DNA from: Micromonospora fulviviridis
Lineage (GTDB): Bacteria; Actinomycetota; Actinomycetes; Mycobacteriales; Micromonosporaceae
Assembly: GCF_014648395.1 (NCBI RefSeq)
Contig: NZ_BMRA01000001.1
Location: 124,001 to 188,000, forward strand
DNA: 64,000 nt
Direction of reading: 5' to 3'
Both the position numbers and the translations under genes were made by a program. Below are positions 52,224 through 60,952 of this stretch, piece after piece (position 1 is the first letter of the stretch; each line of letters opens with the position of its first letter). The notes beneath the pieces were generated by a model that saw nothing but the letters and a program-made list of their open reading frames with translations, did no database searches and was not told where the DNA came from.

Positions 52224-53585
52224 CCGCATACCCGCCCGAGGTGCGGTCGCCAGGCGGGCCACGTCGCGCAGCACCTGGTCCAGGCTGCCGGCGCCGGCCC
52301 AGCGCACCACGGGCACGCCGTGCTCGCGGAGCTGACCGATCATCGTGTCCCGGTCCAGCCGCCACAGCCGGTAGGCCACCTCGGCCCAGCCCCGGTCCTT
52401 CGGCACCGGCAGCTCCGCCGGCAGGGTGTCCACCGCGACCACGAACCGCCCGCCCCGGGCCATCCGGGCCAGCATCTGCGCCGACCGCTCGTCCAGCAGC
52501 GGGGTGAGCACCACCACGAGCGCGTCCGAGGAGAGCAGCTGCGGGCCGAAGACCTGGTCGTACGGCTCGTGCGGGGACGACTCGGCCTTGACGTCGAGCA
52601 GCCACTCCAGCACGGTCAGGTACTGCCGCCGGCCGGTGGCCGGGCGCAGCCGGCGGGCGGCCGGACCGTATTCGAGCAGCGCCACCCGGTCACCCCGGTG
52701 CAGGTAGTGCTCGGCGATCGCGGCGGCCGCCCGGACGGTGGTGTCCAACACCGACGCCGGGCCGCGTACGCCGCCGGAGCGGCCCGCCTCGGCCAGCACG
52801 TCGAGCAGCACCACCACCTCGGCGTCCCGGTCGGAGAGGGTGGCCGCCACGTGCAGTTGGCGCGCCCGCAGCGAGACCCGCCAGTCGATCCGGCGCAGCC
52901 GGTCCCCGGGTGCGAAGACGCGGACCCCGGCCAGCTCGCCGCCCTCCCCCGGCCGGCGCGAGTGGTGCGCGCCGACCAGCCCGGCGGCCCGAGGCATCTC
53001 CTCCACCGCCTCGAACGGCTGGGTCATCGGGTAGACCCGCGTCCGGACCGCGTCGGTGACCACGGCCCGCGACACCAGCAGCCCGTCCGCGGCGGCGACC
53101 CGGGCGCCGGCCGGGCCGATCGGGTGCCGCCCCCAGCGCAGCGCCGTCCCGGTCAGTTCCAGGTCGACGGCGGAGCCGGACGGCACCGAGGTCACGAAGG
53201 GCCGGTCGGCGCCGCCGGAGCGGCTCACGTCCACCCCCGTCCCGCCGAAGCCGACCTTCTCCACCCGCAGCCAGCGCGACATCCGGGTCCGCACCACCGC
53301 CACGTCGTAGGAGACCGTGTCCGGGTTGGCCACGGCAACCGTGGCCTCCATCGGCGCCCCCTCGACCAGGTGCGTGTCCCCGGCGCCGATCTCCAGCTCG
53401 GGCAGCGCGGTGGGCCGGCGGCGCAGCGCGTACGCGGTGCCCAGCGCCAACGGCGTGGCCAGCACGACCAGGTCGATCCGGCCGAGCAGCACCGCCGCGA
53501 CCAGCAGCAGGCCGGTGAGCAGCACGGCCCGGCCGAGCGCCCAGGTGGGCGCCCAGCCGCTCGCCGGTTCCTGACGGTCGGTCAT
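52221..53585 (-). CDS. DUF58 protein (MoxR-associated, vWA-like)
   Basis: 454 residues. Two N-terminal transmembrane helices (about residues 18-50) are followed by a beta-rich region and the DUF58 core with IDWRVSLRARQLHVAA and EVVVLLDV, a degenerate vWA/MIDAS-type Asp. DUF58 proteins pair with MoxR AAA ATPases and are thought to help assemble or activate surface or metalloprotein complexes. ATG 53585 overlaps the MoxR stop by one base (TGATG). Confidence 0.9.
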   Translation of the reverse strand: MTDRQEPASGWAPTWALGRAVLLTGLLLVAAVLLGRIDLVVLATPLALGTAYALRRRPTALPELEIGAGDTHLVEGAPMEATVAVANPDTVSYDVAVVRTRMSRWLRVEKVGFGGTGVDVSRSGGADRPFVTSVPSGSAVDLELTGTALRWGRHPIGPAGARVAAADGLLVSRAVVTDAVRTRVYPMTQPFEAVEEMPRAAGLVGAHHSRRPGEGGELAGVRVFAPGDRLRRIDWRVSLRARQLHVAATLSDRDAEVVVLLDVLAEAGRSGGVRGPASVLDTTVRAAAAIAEHYLHRGDRVALLEYGPAARRLRPATGRRQYLTVLEWLLDVKAESSPHEPYDQVFGPQLLSSDALVVVLTPLLDERSAQMLARMARGGRFVVAVDTLPAELPVPKDRGWAEVAYRLWRLDRDTMIGQLREHGVPVVRWAGAGSLDQVLRDVARLATAPRAGMR

Positions 53586-54592
53586 CAGCGCCCGGCGGGT
53601 CCGGCCGCGTAGCTGGGCAGCGCGCCGCTGGCCGGGGCGGGCGTGGACTCCAGCACCTCACCGACCACGAAGGACGGATCGACCCGGCGCAGCCACATCT
53701 CCGGCCGCAGGGTGATCCGGTGCGCCAGCGCGGGCGCCGCCACGGCCTTGACGTCCTCCGGCACCACGTAGTCGCGGTTGGCGAGCACCGCGCGTACCCG
53801 GGACAGCAGCAGCAGCGCCAGCGAGCCACGCGGCGACGCGCCGACCAGCGCGGACGGGTGCTCCCGGGTGGCCGCGGTCAGCGCCACGATGTACCGGCCG
53901 ATCGAGTCCTCGACGACCACGTCCTCCAACGCGGCCTGCATGGCGCGCAGCGTGGCGGCGTCCACCACCGGCTTGATCTCGGCCTCCTCGCGGCGGCGGG
54001 CGATCCGCCGTTGCAGCACCTCCCACTCCTCGTCGTGGTTCGGGTAGCCGAACGAGACCCGGAGCAGGAACCGGTCGAGCTGCGCCTCGGGCAGCGGGTA
54101 GGTGCCCTCGTACTCGATCGGGTTGGCGGTGGCGAGCACGTGGAACGGCTCGTCCAGCCGGTAGGTGACGCCCTCGACCGAGACCTGCTTCTCCTGCATC
54201 GCCTCCAGCAGCGCCGACTGGGTCTTCGGCGGGGTCCGGTTGATCTCGTCGGCGAGCAGCAGGTTGGTGAAGACCGGGCCGGCGCGGAACGAGAAGTCGC
54301 CGCTGCGCTGGTCGTAGAGGAAGGAGCCGGTGACGTCGGCGGGGAGCAGGTCGGGGGTGAACTGGAGGCGCCGGAAGTCCAGCCCCAGGGCCTGCGCGAA
54401 CGAGCGCGCGGTGAGCGTCTTGCCCAGGCCGGGCAGGTCCTCCAGCAGCACGTGGCCGCCGGCCAGGATGCCGGCCAGGACCAGCTCCAGCGCCTCCCGC
54501 TTGCCGACCACGACGGTGCCGACCGCGTCCAGCACCGCGCGGGCCAGCCGGCCTACCTCGGCGGGGGGCATGCTCCGGTCCACGTCGTTCAT
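53585..54592 (-). CDS. MoxR-family AAA ATPase
   Basis: 335 residues. Walker A is EDLPGLGKT (about residue 55), Walker B LLLADEINRTPPK, and the sensor stretch VLATANPIEYEGTYPLPEAQLDRFLL completes the AAA core. MoxR proteins act as chaperones for cofactor insertion or complex assembly. ATG 54592 overlaps the stop of the upstream gene (ATGA) and gives MNDVDRSMPPAEVG. The operon DUF4129-membrane protein-MoxR-DUF58-membrane protein is a recurring actinobacterial layout. Confidence 0.93.
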   Translation of the reverse strand: MNDVDRSMPPAEVGRLARAVLDAVGTVVVGKREALELVLAGILAGGHVLLEDLPGLGKTLTARSFAQALGLDFRRLQFTPDLLPADVTGSFLYDQRSGDFSFRAGPVFTNLLLADEINRTPPKTQSALLEAMQEKQVSVEGVTYRLDEPFHVLATANPIEYEGTYPLPEAQLDRFLLRVSFGYPNHDEEWEVLQRRIARRREEAEIKPVVDAATLRAMQAALEDVVVEDSIGRYIVALTAATREHPSALVGASPRGSLALLLLSRVRAVLANRDYVVPEDVKAVAAPALAHRITLRPEMWLRRVDPSFVVGEVLESTPAPASGALPSYAAGPAGR

Positions 54593-55173
54593 GACAGCTT
54601 CTCCAGTTCGGCGACGATCGCCGCGAGGTCGCGCGGCGACGGGGGGCGGCGGGCGGGGGTGCCGAGAAACGTCCACAGCGGCTCGCCCATCAGGGCGCGG
54701 GCACGGGCCGGATCGGACTCACGGGTGACACCGTGCTTCTGGCGCAGCCGCTCGTCGGCCAGCTCGCCGAGACGGGGCAGCACCCGCTCGGTGAACCGCG
54801 TCGGGTTGTCGGAGCACCAGTCCAGCGGGCGTTCCCACCCGTTGATCGCGGCACGCAGCGCGTCCCGGGCGGACCAGTTCCAGGTGCCGGGCTCCTCACC
54901 GGCCGGGGCACGGCCGCCGGCCCGGGGCGGCGGCGGGGGCGACAGCTCGGCGGTGACCCGGCGGACGGCGAGCACGGCGAGCACGCCCGCCACGATGATC
55001 CAGAGCGAGACCTGGAGGCCGACCGCGCGCAGCCCGACGACGACCACCACCACGATCGCGGCGGTGACCGCGAGGGTCCGCAGCACCCAACGCGCCCGAC
55101 CGCCGCCCGACGGGCGCGCCTCCTCGGCGGGCTCCTCGGCGAACGAGAGCAGGTCGTCGATGCTGGTGCTCAC
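54589..55173 (-). CDS. Membrane protein of the MoxR operon
   Basis: 194 residues. Two close transmembrane helices (about residues 29-66) follow an acidic N-terminus. The soluble C-terminal domain has WNWSARDALRAAINGWERPLDW-like Trp-rich helices and LPRLGELADERLRQKHG. I recognise no named family; the gene is regularly found between DUF4129 and MoxR genes in this kind of operon. The stop overlaps the MoxR ATG. Confidence 0.8.
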   Translation of the reverse strand: MSTSIDDLLSFAEEPAEEARPSGGGRARWVLRTLAVTAAIVVVVVVGLRAVGLQVSLWIIVAGVLAVLAVRRVTAELSPPPPPRAGGRAPAGEEPGTWNWSARDALRAAINGWERPLDWCSDNPTRFTERVLPRLGELADERLRQKHGVTRESDPARARALMGEPLWTFLGTPARRPPSPRDLAAIVAELEKLS

Positions 55174-55180
55174 GGTGCCA

Positions 55181-55231
55181 TCTTCGTTCGCGACTGCGGA
55201 GCTCGCAGACCCGGCTCACTCCTCGCGCTCA
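55181..55231 (-). repeat. Operon-spacer repeat, copy 2
   Basis: Same architecture as the copy at 52175-52223: it begins at the DUF4129-gene stop codon TGA and runs to a few bases before the next GTG start. The middle 20 bases differ between the copies. I saw no further copy in the window. It looks like a dispersed, genome-wide element, which cannot be checked here. Confidence 0.75.
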
Positions 55232-55969
55232 CGATGCCACCTCCGGGCCGACCGCCAGCGTGGTCAGCTCGCCGCGCAGCCGGCGCAGGGCCGCCCGGGC
55301 CTGGTCACGCATCCGCTCGTCGACAGTGTGGGTGGCGTACCGGGCCTCGCGGTAGACGTGGGCGAAGCCGTCCAGCACGTCGGCGCTGGCGATTGCCGGG
55401 ACGCCGGCCGCCGGGTCGCCGCGCAGCAGCCGGCTGACCAGGTCTGTGGGGGTGTCCCCGGCGCGCCGGGGCACGCCGGCCTCGTCGGCGGCCTCCTCCA
55501 GCCGGACCCAGCAGGCGATCACGGCGGTGCGCGGGTCGGTGGACCGGTCGTCCAACTCCTCCAGGCCGGCGTCCAACGCGGCCACCACCTCGCGGGCGGT
55601 GCCTTCGGCGGTACGCCGCACCCGCTGGGTGGGCACCGCGCGGGTGGTCCGGCGCAGCGCCCCGCCCAACACGGTCCAGAGCACGTACCCGACGACGGCC
55701 AGCACGGCCGCCCCGAGCAGCACGATGGCGCCGGTGGCGAGCCAGCCCGGGATGCCGCCCGAGGTGGGCGGGCCGAACTCGCGCGGCTCGACGGTGATCG
55801 AGGGCGCGGCCTCGGCGGAGGGGTAGTCCGGCACGTACGGGATGTTGTCGGCGGCGGGCGGGATCCGGCTCGCCCCGATGGTGGAGTGCCCGGCGGCGAG
55901 CGCGGCGACGGCGAGCAGCAGGGTCACCGCCGCGACCGGCCACCATCTGCGCAGCACGCCGAGGTCCAT
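55229..55969 (-). CDS. DUF4129 domain membrane protein
   Basis: 246 residues (start near 55969). There are two transmembrane helices (residues 11-30 and about 78-100) with an extracytoplasmic Pro/Glu-rich stretch between them. The cytosolic DUF4129 domain follows: VVAALDAGLEELDDRSTDPR, VIACWVRLEEAADEAG and AHVYREARYATHTVDERM. This family often accompanies transglutaminase/MoxR/DUF58 genes. It starts 20 bases after the UDG stop on the same strand. Confidence 0.88.
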   Translation of the reverse strand: MDLGVLRRWWPVAAVTLLLAVAALAAGHSTIGASRIPPAADNIPYVPDYPSAEAAPSITVEPREFGPPTSGGIPGWLATGAIVLLGAAVLAVVGYVLWTVLGGALRRTTRAVPTQRVRRTAEGTAREVVAALDAGLEELDDRSTDPRTAVIACWVRLEEAADEAGVPRRAGDTPTDLVSRLLRGDPAAGVPAIASADVLDGFAHVYREARYATHTVDERMRDQARAALRRLRGELTTLAVGPEVAS

Positions 55970-55989
55970 CCCACCGCCCCACGCATTCC

Positions 55990-56730
55990 TCAGTCCACCC
56001 CGGCCAGATCCTTCGCCCGGGCGAACACGTCGTCCAACATCGCTGGTGTCAGCCGCCCGGTGAAGGTGTTCTGCTGGCTGACGTGGTAACAGCCGAGCAC
56101 CGCCGGTGCGGACGTGCCGGACCAGTGTGCCCCATGACCGAAGGCCGGGCGCGGAGTGGGCGGGCGCTGCCCGTACACGTGGCGCAGCACCGGCCACCAC
56201 GCGGCCCAGGCGAACGCGCCCAGGGCGACCACGACGCGCAGTGTGGGCCGGATCAGCGCGACCTCGCGGTGCAGCCACGGCGCGCAGGTGTCCCGCTCGG
56301 CCGGGGTGGGCTTGTTGTCCGGCGGCGCGCAGCGCACGGCGGCGAAGATGCGGGTGTCCCGCAGGGCGAGGCCGTCGTCGGCGGACACGCTCGTCGCCTG
56401 GTTGGCCAGCCCGGCCCGGTGCAGCGCGGCGAAGAGCACGTCGCCGGAGCGGTCACCGGTGAAGATCCGGCCGGTGCGGTTGCCGCCGTGCGCGGCCGGC
56501 GCCAGCCCGAGGATGCCGATCCGCGCGTCGGGCGGGCCGAAGCCGGGCACCGGCCGCCCCCAGTAGTCCTGGTCGCGGAAGGCCGCCCGCTTGACCCGGG
56601 CGACCTCCTCGCGCCAGGCGACCAGCCGCGGGCAGGCGAAGCAGTTGCTCACCGCGCCGTCGAGATCGGCCAGGTCGGTCGCCCGCGCGGCGCGGGCGAC
56701 CACCTCGGCGGGGGTACGCGGCTCAGCCAA
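55990..56730 (-). CDS. Uracil-DNA glycosylase, family 5 (UDGb type)
   Basis: 246 residues. [23 protein letters not shown] is the family 5 active-site motif (the family 1 catalytic Asp is absent), and [13 protein letters not shown] the DNA-intercalating motif. The [4Fe-4S] cysteines are in [26 protein letters not shown] and VLGCYHVSQ. It excises uracil and hypoxanthine from DNA. The start overlaps the dienelactone hydrolase stop by 8 bases. Confidence 0.93.
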   Translation of the reverse strand: MAEPRTPAEVVARAARATDLADLDGAVSNCFACPRLVAWREEVARVKRAAFRDQDYWGRPVPGFGPPDARIGILGLAPAAHGGNRTGRIFTGDRSGDVLFAALHRAGLANQATSVSADDGLALRDTRIFAAVRCAPPDNKPTPAERDTCAPWLHREVALIRPTLRVVVALGAFAWAAWWPVLRHVYGQRPPTPRPAFGHGAHWSGTSAPAVLGCYHVSQQNTFTGRLTPAMLDDVFARAKDLAGVD

Positions 56731-57409
56731 GCTTCGCCCGGAAGAGTTCCAGCGTGCGGGCCCAGGCGGTGGCGGCGGCCCGCTGGTCGAAGTGCTCCGG
56801 CCGGTCCTCGTTGAAGAACGCGTGGGCGGTGCCCGGGTAGTCGTAGGTCTGGCAGGTGCCGCCGGCCGCCTCGATGGCCCGGCGTACGCTCTGCACCCCG
56901 TCGGCGGCGGAGAGGCCGTCCGCCTCGGAGCAGTGGACGAGCGCGGCCTTGCCCGCGTAGTCGGCCCAGTCGGCGCTCATGCCCTCCCAGGGCAGCCGCG
57001 GGTAGAAGCCGGCGGTGGCGACGATCCGCTCGGAGAACGTGCCGGACCAGAGCGCCAGGCTCGCGCCGGCGCAGAACCCGGCGCAGCCCACCTTGCCGGC
57101 GACCTCGGGCCGGTTGGCGAGGTATTCGGCGGCGGCCGCGATGTCGCTCGCCGCCTCGTCCATCTGGGTGCTGTTCAGCATCTGCCGGGGCTCACTCGGC
57201 TTGCTCGCCGGGCCGCCGTGCCGGAAGTCGGGCGCGAGGGCGACGAAGCCGGCCTCCGCGAAACGGTCCACCACCGCCCGGACGTGGGGCACCAGTCCCC
57301 ACCAGTCCTGGATGACGATGACCGCCGGGCTGGCCGCACCGCCGGAGGGTATCGCGAGATACCCCTCGCTCGTCCCCCCGTTGCCGGTGAAGCTCACCAT
57401 CTCGCCCAT
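56723..57409 (-). CDS. Dienelactone hydrolase family protein
   Basis: 228 residues, alpha/beta hydrolase. The nucleophile is Cys in [13 protein letters not shown] (about residue 115), as usual in dienelactone hydrolases, with Asp in CSEADGLSA and His in [15 protein letters not shown] completing the triad. [21 protein letters not shown] is the family N-terminal signature. The natural substrate is unknown. It is the first gene of the seven-gene run ending at 51593; the 261-base region upstream (57410-57670) holds its promoter and a terminator and no gene. Confidence 0.9.
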   Translation of the reverse strand: MGEMVSFTGNGGTSEGYLAIPSGGAASPAVIVIQDWWGLVPHVRAVVDRFAEAGFVALAPDFRHGGPASKPSEPRQMLNSTQMDEAASDIAAAAEYLANRPEVAGKVGCAGFCAGASLALWSGTFSERIVATAGFYPRLPWEGMSADWADYAGKAALVHCSEADGLSAADGVQSVRRAIEAAGGTCQTYDYPGTAHAFFNEDRPEHFDQRAAATAWARTLELFRAKLG

Positions 57410-57625
57410 GGTCCCGTCCTCCTAGCGGTCAGTCATCGTTGGCTGGTCGCACAGTGGGTGTTACGTGCGGGTAGCGTGCCACGCGCTCACCGGCCCGGGG
57501 AAGACGAAAGAACAGTGGCATTCACCTCCTGTTCGTCTCCCGGACCGGTCCGTCACCGCCGCGGGGCCCGGCCGGCGGACCGCCGTGCGCTCCCGTGCTC
57601 CGCGCGACCATCCACGGTGGACGTG

Positions 57626-57661
57626 CCGAGGGGCGCCCGCCGGTCGGCGGACGCCCCTCGG
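57626..57661 (-). terminator. Terminator after the HAAS gene
   Basis: CCGAGGGGCG (57626-57635) and CGCCCCTCGG (57652-57661) form a perfect 10-bp stem with an inner CCGCC/GGCGG stem, 9 bases past the stop. Confidence 0.65.
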
Positions 57662-57670
57662 AGGTCGGCT

Positions 57671-58690
57671 TCAGCGGGTCGGCACCGGCGTCGGCGTGCT
57701 CTCGCCGGGCACGGCCGACGGGCTCACGGTCGGCGCGGGGGTGGCGCTCCCGCTCGGCGCGGGGGCCACGCTCGCGCCGGGTGCCGGGGCGACGCTCGCG
57801 CCCGGTGCGGGCGGGGCGTTCAGGGTCGGTACGGCCGGTGCCGGCGGCCCGAAGGGCGCCCGGTCGGGGCAGTACGGGTAGGCGTTGCGCGGCGCGGGCA
57901 CGGTGCCGCTCGCGTCCAGGCAGCTCGGCCAGCCGAGCCGGATCGGCACGCCGTTCTGGTCGAAGAGCTGGGCGTTGCGGACCAGCCGCCCCTCCTGGTC
58001 GTAGACGAAGACGTCCTCGATCCGGTCGTACCGGCGGTCCACCGCGACCTCCTGGTAGCTGCCGAACTGGTCGGAGCTGGCGTGCTGGTCGACGTTGACC
58101 AGCATCGCGAACGAGAAGATCAGGAACGCCGCGGTGCCCAGTCGCAGCAACCGCCGCGGCCAGCCGCGGAGGCCGGGTGCCCGCCGACCCAGCCAGACCG
58201 AGGCGAGGACCGTGCCGGCAAGCAGGAACAGGCCGGCCAGCACGCTGCCGTCGAGCCGGGGCAGCAGCCCGGACGGCTCCTGGAGCACCACGGCGATCAC
58301 CAGCGCCGCGAGCCAGCCGCGCAGCAGCCACCAGGCCGGGCGCAGCGGACGCAGGAACTCGCTCACCGAGGACTGCCCGAGCAGCGGGCCGAGCTGGGTG
58401 TCGAGGGCGCGGAGCTGGGTGGCGGCGCGCGCCTGCGCGGCGGCCAGTCGACGGCCCCGGCGCCCCGGTCCGGCTCCCGCCTCGGCACCGGCGGCGGCGC
58501 GCAGTTCGGCCGCGTACGCCTCCGGCTCGCCCAGCCGGTCGACCAGCGTGCCGTCGGCCTCGGCGGCCACCTCGGCGAGGTGCTCCGGCAGGTCCTCGGT
58601 CAACTCGTCGCGGACGGTGGGCGGCAGGTCGGCCAGGGCGGCCCGCACCCGCCCGACGTAGTCCGTGATCTCCTGCCCAGTGACGGTCAT
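57671..58690 (-). CDS. HAAS-domain membrane protein paired with PadR
   Basis: 339 residues. The N-terminal ~80 residues (ITDYVGRVRAALADLPPTVRDELTEDLPEHL) are the HAAS signalling domain that accompanies PadR repressors. Four transmembrane helices follow (about 130-220), then an extracytoplasmic domain. The C-terminus (about 285-339) is low-complexity Pro/Ala/Ser/Thr with tandem GASVAPAP units. The start overlaps the PadR stop (ATGA), so the membrane protein and its repressor are co-expressed. The signal is unknown. Confidence 0.85.
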   Translation of the reverse strand: MTVTGQEITDYVGRVRAALADLPPTVRDELTEDLPEHLAEVAAEADGTLVDRLGEPEAYAAELRAAAGAEAGAGPGRRGRRLAAAQARAATQLRALDTQLGPLLGQSSVSEFLRPLRPAWWLLRGWLAALVIAVVLQEPSGLLPRLDGSVLAGLFLLAGTVLASVWLGRRAPGLRGWPRRLLRLGTAAFLIFSFAMLVNVDQHASSDQFGSYQEVAVDRRYDRIEDVFVYDQEGRLVRNAQLFDQNGVPIRLGWPSCLDASGTVPAPRNAYPYCPDRAPFGPPAPAVPTLNAPPAPGASVAPAPGASVAPAPSGSATPAPTVSPSAVPGESTPTPVPTR

Positions 58691-59019
58691 GCCGCCATCC
58701 CCCGATCGTCGAGCAGTGTGTCCATGGTGGTGGCGAAGGAGCGCCAGGTCTTGCCGGAGCGGGTGAGCTGGTCCCGGCCGGCGGCGTTGAGTGAGTAGTA
58801 CTTGCGGTGCGGGCCGGACTCGCTCGGCACCACGTAGGTGGTCAGCAGGCCGGCGGCGAAGAGCCGGCGCAGGGTGCCGTAGACCGAGGCGTCGCCGACC
58901 TCCTCCAGGCCGGCCTCGCGCAGCCGGCGGAGGATGTCGTAACCGTAGCCGTCCTCCTCCTTGAGCACGGCGAGAACCGCCAGGTCGAGCACGCCCTTGA
59001 GGAGCTGCGTCGTATCCAC
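58687..59019 (-). CDS. PadR-family transcriptional repressor
   Basis: 110 residues from GTG 59019. A winged-helix DNA-binding domain contains LDLAVLAVLKEEDGYGYDILRRL and DASVYGTLRRLFAAGLL, and the C-terminal dimer helix ends SFATTMDTLLDD. The alternative GTG 59028 would put the start inside the -10 box at 59027-59032; from 59019 the transcript begins at the start codon. The gene precedes and overlaps the HAAS gene and probably represses its own promoter. Confidence 0.9.
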   Translation of the reverse strand: MDTTQLLKGVLDLAVLAVLKEEDGYGYDILRRLREAGLEEVGDASVYGTLRRLFAAGLLTTYVVPSESGPHRKYYSLNAAGRDQLTRSGKTWRSFATTMDTLLDDRGMAA

Positions 59020-59022
59020 GCT

Positions 59023-59056
59023 CCGCACACTAGTGCGGAATGCGCAGTACCGTCAA
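59023..59056 (-). promoter_or_regulatory. padR promoter with overlapping operator
   Basis: TTGACG (59056-59051), an 18-base spacer and TAGTGT (59032-59027) form a near-consensus promoter. CCGCAC (59023-59028) and GTGCGG (59033-59038) are an inverted repeat over the -10 box, of the right size for PadR autorepression. Confidence 0.55.
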
Positions 59057-59084
59057 GAACATGGTAGCTGCGTACGCTCGGGGC

Positions 59085-59714
59085 ATGTCGTGGAGCAGCT
59101 ACGCGTCCTTCCTGGTCTTCGCCACCGTGCTGATCCTGATCCCGGGGCCGGACTTCGCCGTGGTCACCCGCAACACGCTCGCCGCCGGCCGGCGGCGCGG
59201 CCGGTGGAGCGCCATCGGCGTCACCGCCTCGAACGCGGTGCAGGGAGTGACCGCCGCCGCGGGGCTCGGCGCGCTCATCGTCCGCTCCCAGCCGCTGTTC
59301 GAGGCGATCCGCTGGGCCGGCGTGGCCTATCTGGCGTACCTCGGGGTGCAGGCCTGGCGGTCGGCCTGGCGCGGCGACTACCCGCCGCTGGCCGGGGACG
59401 CCGCCGCCACGCCCGGGCAGGCGCTGGCCGGCTTCCGGCAGGGCTTCCTGTCCAACGTCACCAACCCGAAGGTGCTGGCGTTCTACCTGGCCGTGCTCCC
59501 GCAGTTCGTCGGCGGCGCGGCGCCGGTCGAGGTGCTGCTCACCTTCGCTCTCAGCCACGCCGTGCTCGGCCTCGCGTACCTGCTGGTCCTGGTCGCGGCG
59601 CTGGACCGGGCCCGCGACCTGCTGTCCCGGCGGCGGGTCCGGCGATGGCTGGACGGGCTGACCGGGGTGGCGCTGCTCGGCTTCGGCGCACGCCTCGCCA
59701 CCGAACGGACCTGA
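59085..59714 (+). CDS. LysE-type amino acid exporter
   Basis: 209 residues from ATG 59085, the usual length. Six transmembrane helices, with the family motif LILIPGPDFAVVTRNTLAAG at the first loop, SNAVQGVTAAAGLGAL and FLSNVTNPKVLAFYLAVLPQF. It exports amino acids or related small molecules; the substrate is not predictable. An earlier ATG at 59061 is possible. Confidence 0.9.
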   Translation: MSWSSYASFLVFATVLILIPGPDFAVVTRNTLAAGRRRGRWSAIGVTASNAVQGVTAAAGLGALIVRSQPLFEAIRWAGVAYLAYLGVQAWRSAWRGDYPPLAGDAAATPGQALAGFRQGFLSNVTNPKVLAFYLAVLPQFVGGAAPVEVLLTFALSHAVLGLAYLLVLVAALDRARDLLSRRRVRRWLDGLTGVALLGFGARLATERT

Positions 59715-59789
59715 CCGTGGCGCGCGGATCGACTTAATTTTCCCTTATGGGGCCTGCTCATCCACGCGGAACATCGGTACGGTCCCCCG

Positions 59790-60473
59790 ATGCGACACCT
59801 CGGAACCGTGCTCGCCGCGGCCATCGTCGGCCCGCTGGCCTGGATTCTCTTCGCCCTCGGTCAGGACCGGTCGGAGCGGGCGTTCGCCGCCGCACAGAAC
59901 GGCGGCGCACTGGACAGCGCTGATTTCGTTCGACCCGCGCTGGTGCTGGCCGCCGCCGGGATCGTGCTCGGGCTCATCGCCACGCTCCGCTTCTCCCCCC
60001 TGGGCGCGGCACTGACCGGACTCGCCTACTCGGCCAGCTACCTGGGCCTGCTCGTGAGCCCGACCAGGGTGACGAAACTGTTCGACCACGAACTGACCCT
60101 GAGCGGCCACCCGGTCGACCTGGCGGCCCCGCTCCGGACCGGGACGACGCTGCTGGTCGGCTCGCTGCTGCTCGTCGGGGTCGTGAGCGTCCGCCGTTGG
60201 CAACGGTGGCCGCGGCCCGCGGACGACGCCCCCGCGCCGCTGCAGGCGGACGAGATCATCCCGCCCGCAACCGAACGGGACCGGCCGCTGGGCGTGGACG
60301 GTCTCGGGCTGGGCACGCCACACAGCACCCCCGAGCCGCAGCTGGTTCGGACCGGCGGTTCCGCCGGGGCAGACGGTTCGGCCGGTCGATCGGACTGGGC
60401 CGGGCTGCTGTCGGGCGGCTCCGCGGTCCGGTCCGGTCGGCCGTCCGACTGGCCGCGCCAGCGTTCCCGGTGA
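59790..60473 (+). CDS. Membrane protein with four helices and a disordered C-terminus
   Basis: 227 residues. Hydrophobic helices are at about 5-23, 48-66, 72-90 and 112-132. The C-terminal ~85 residues are Pro/Gly/Ser/Arg-rich and probably disordered. No family is recognised. The upstream 75 bases contain the AT-rich CTTAATTTTCCCTTATGG, unusual in this genome and possibly a promoter. Confidence 0.65.
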   Translation: MRHLGTVLAAAIVGPLAWILFALGQDRSERAFAAAQNGGALDSADFVRPALVLAAAGIVLGLIATLRFSPLGAALTGLAYSASYLGLLVSPTRVTKLFDHELTLSGHPVDLAAPLRTGTTLLVGSLLLVGVVSVRRWQRWPRPADDAPAPLQADEIIPPATERDRPLGVDGLGLGTPHSTPEPQLVRTGGSAGADGSAGRSDWAGLLSGGSAVRSGRPSDWPRQRSR

Positions 60474-60500
60474 GCCGCCGAACGGACCTGACCCGCCGGG

Positions 60501-60851
60501 CTACTCGTGGTGCTGCGTCACGTTGACGACCGTGCCGTTCGGATCCCGGACGAAGAACCGGCGCAGCCCCCACGGCTCGTCGGTCAACGGGTAGACGATC
60601 TCGGCGCCGGCGGCGACGCACCGGGCATGCACGTCGTCGAGGTCGTCCACCTCGATCGACACGTCGGCATGGACGCCGGCCCTGACGTCCAGCTTCATCA
60701 CGGAGAGCTGGACCTCACGCACCTCGCCGCCGAAGAACAGGATCCAGTCGAGCCCGTGACCACCGTCGAGCCCGATCAGGTCCCGGTAGAAGCGGCTGCT
60801 GGCCTCGAAGTCGTCGGAGAGGATGTTCGGCTTGATCCGCCTGACTGCCAT
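60501..60851 (-). CDS. VOC-superfamily protein (glyoxalase-like)
   Basis: 116 residues, one vicinal-oxygen-chelate repeat pair: KPNILSDDFEASSRFYRDLIG, SIEVDDLDDVHARC, EPWGLRRFFVRDPNGTVVNV. The function ranges from dioxygenase to antibiotic binding and cannot be assigned. It starts about 100 bases from the toxin gene, divergently. Confidence 0.85.
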   Translation of the reverse strand: MAVRRIKPNILSDDFEASSRFYRDLIGLDGGHGLDWILFFGGEVREVQLSVMKLDVRAGVHADVSIEVDDLDDVHARCVAAGAEIVYPLTDEPWGLRRFFVRDPNGTVVNVTQHHE

Positions 60852-60926
60852 CCACCGACCCTAGGCGCCGCGACAACGCCGCCACGACGCCTGGGCCGAC
60901 ACACCGCGCCTTGAGCGCGGCGCCGG

Positions 60927-60945
60927 GTATACCAATTGCTATACT
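60927..60945 (+). promoter_or_regulatory. Toxin-antitoxin promoter with palindromic operator
   Basis: TATACT (60940-60945), preceded by TG one base before it (extended -10), ends 7 bases before the toxin ATG, so the mRNA is probably leaderless. GTATACCAATTGCTATAC (60927-60944) is an 18-bp palindrome with only one mismatched pair and overlaps the -10, a likely antitoxin binding site. Confidence 0.6.
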
Positions 60946-60952
60946 CACCCTC

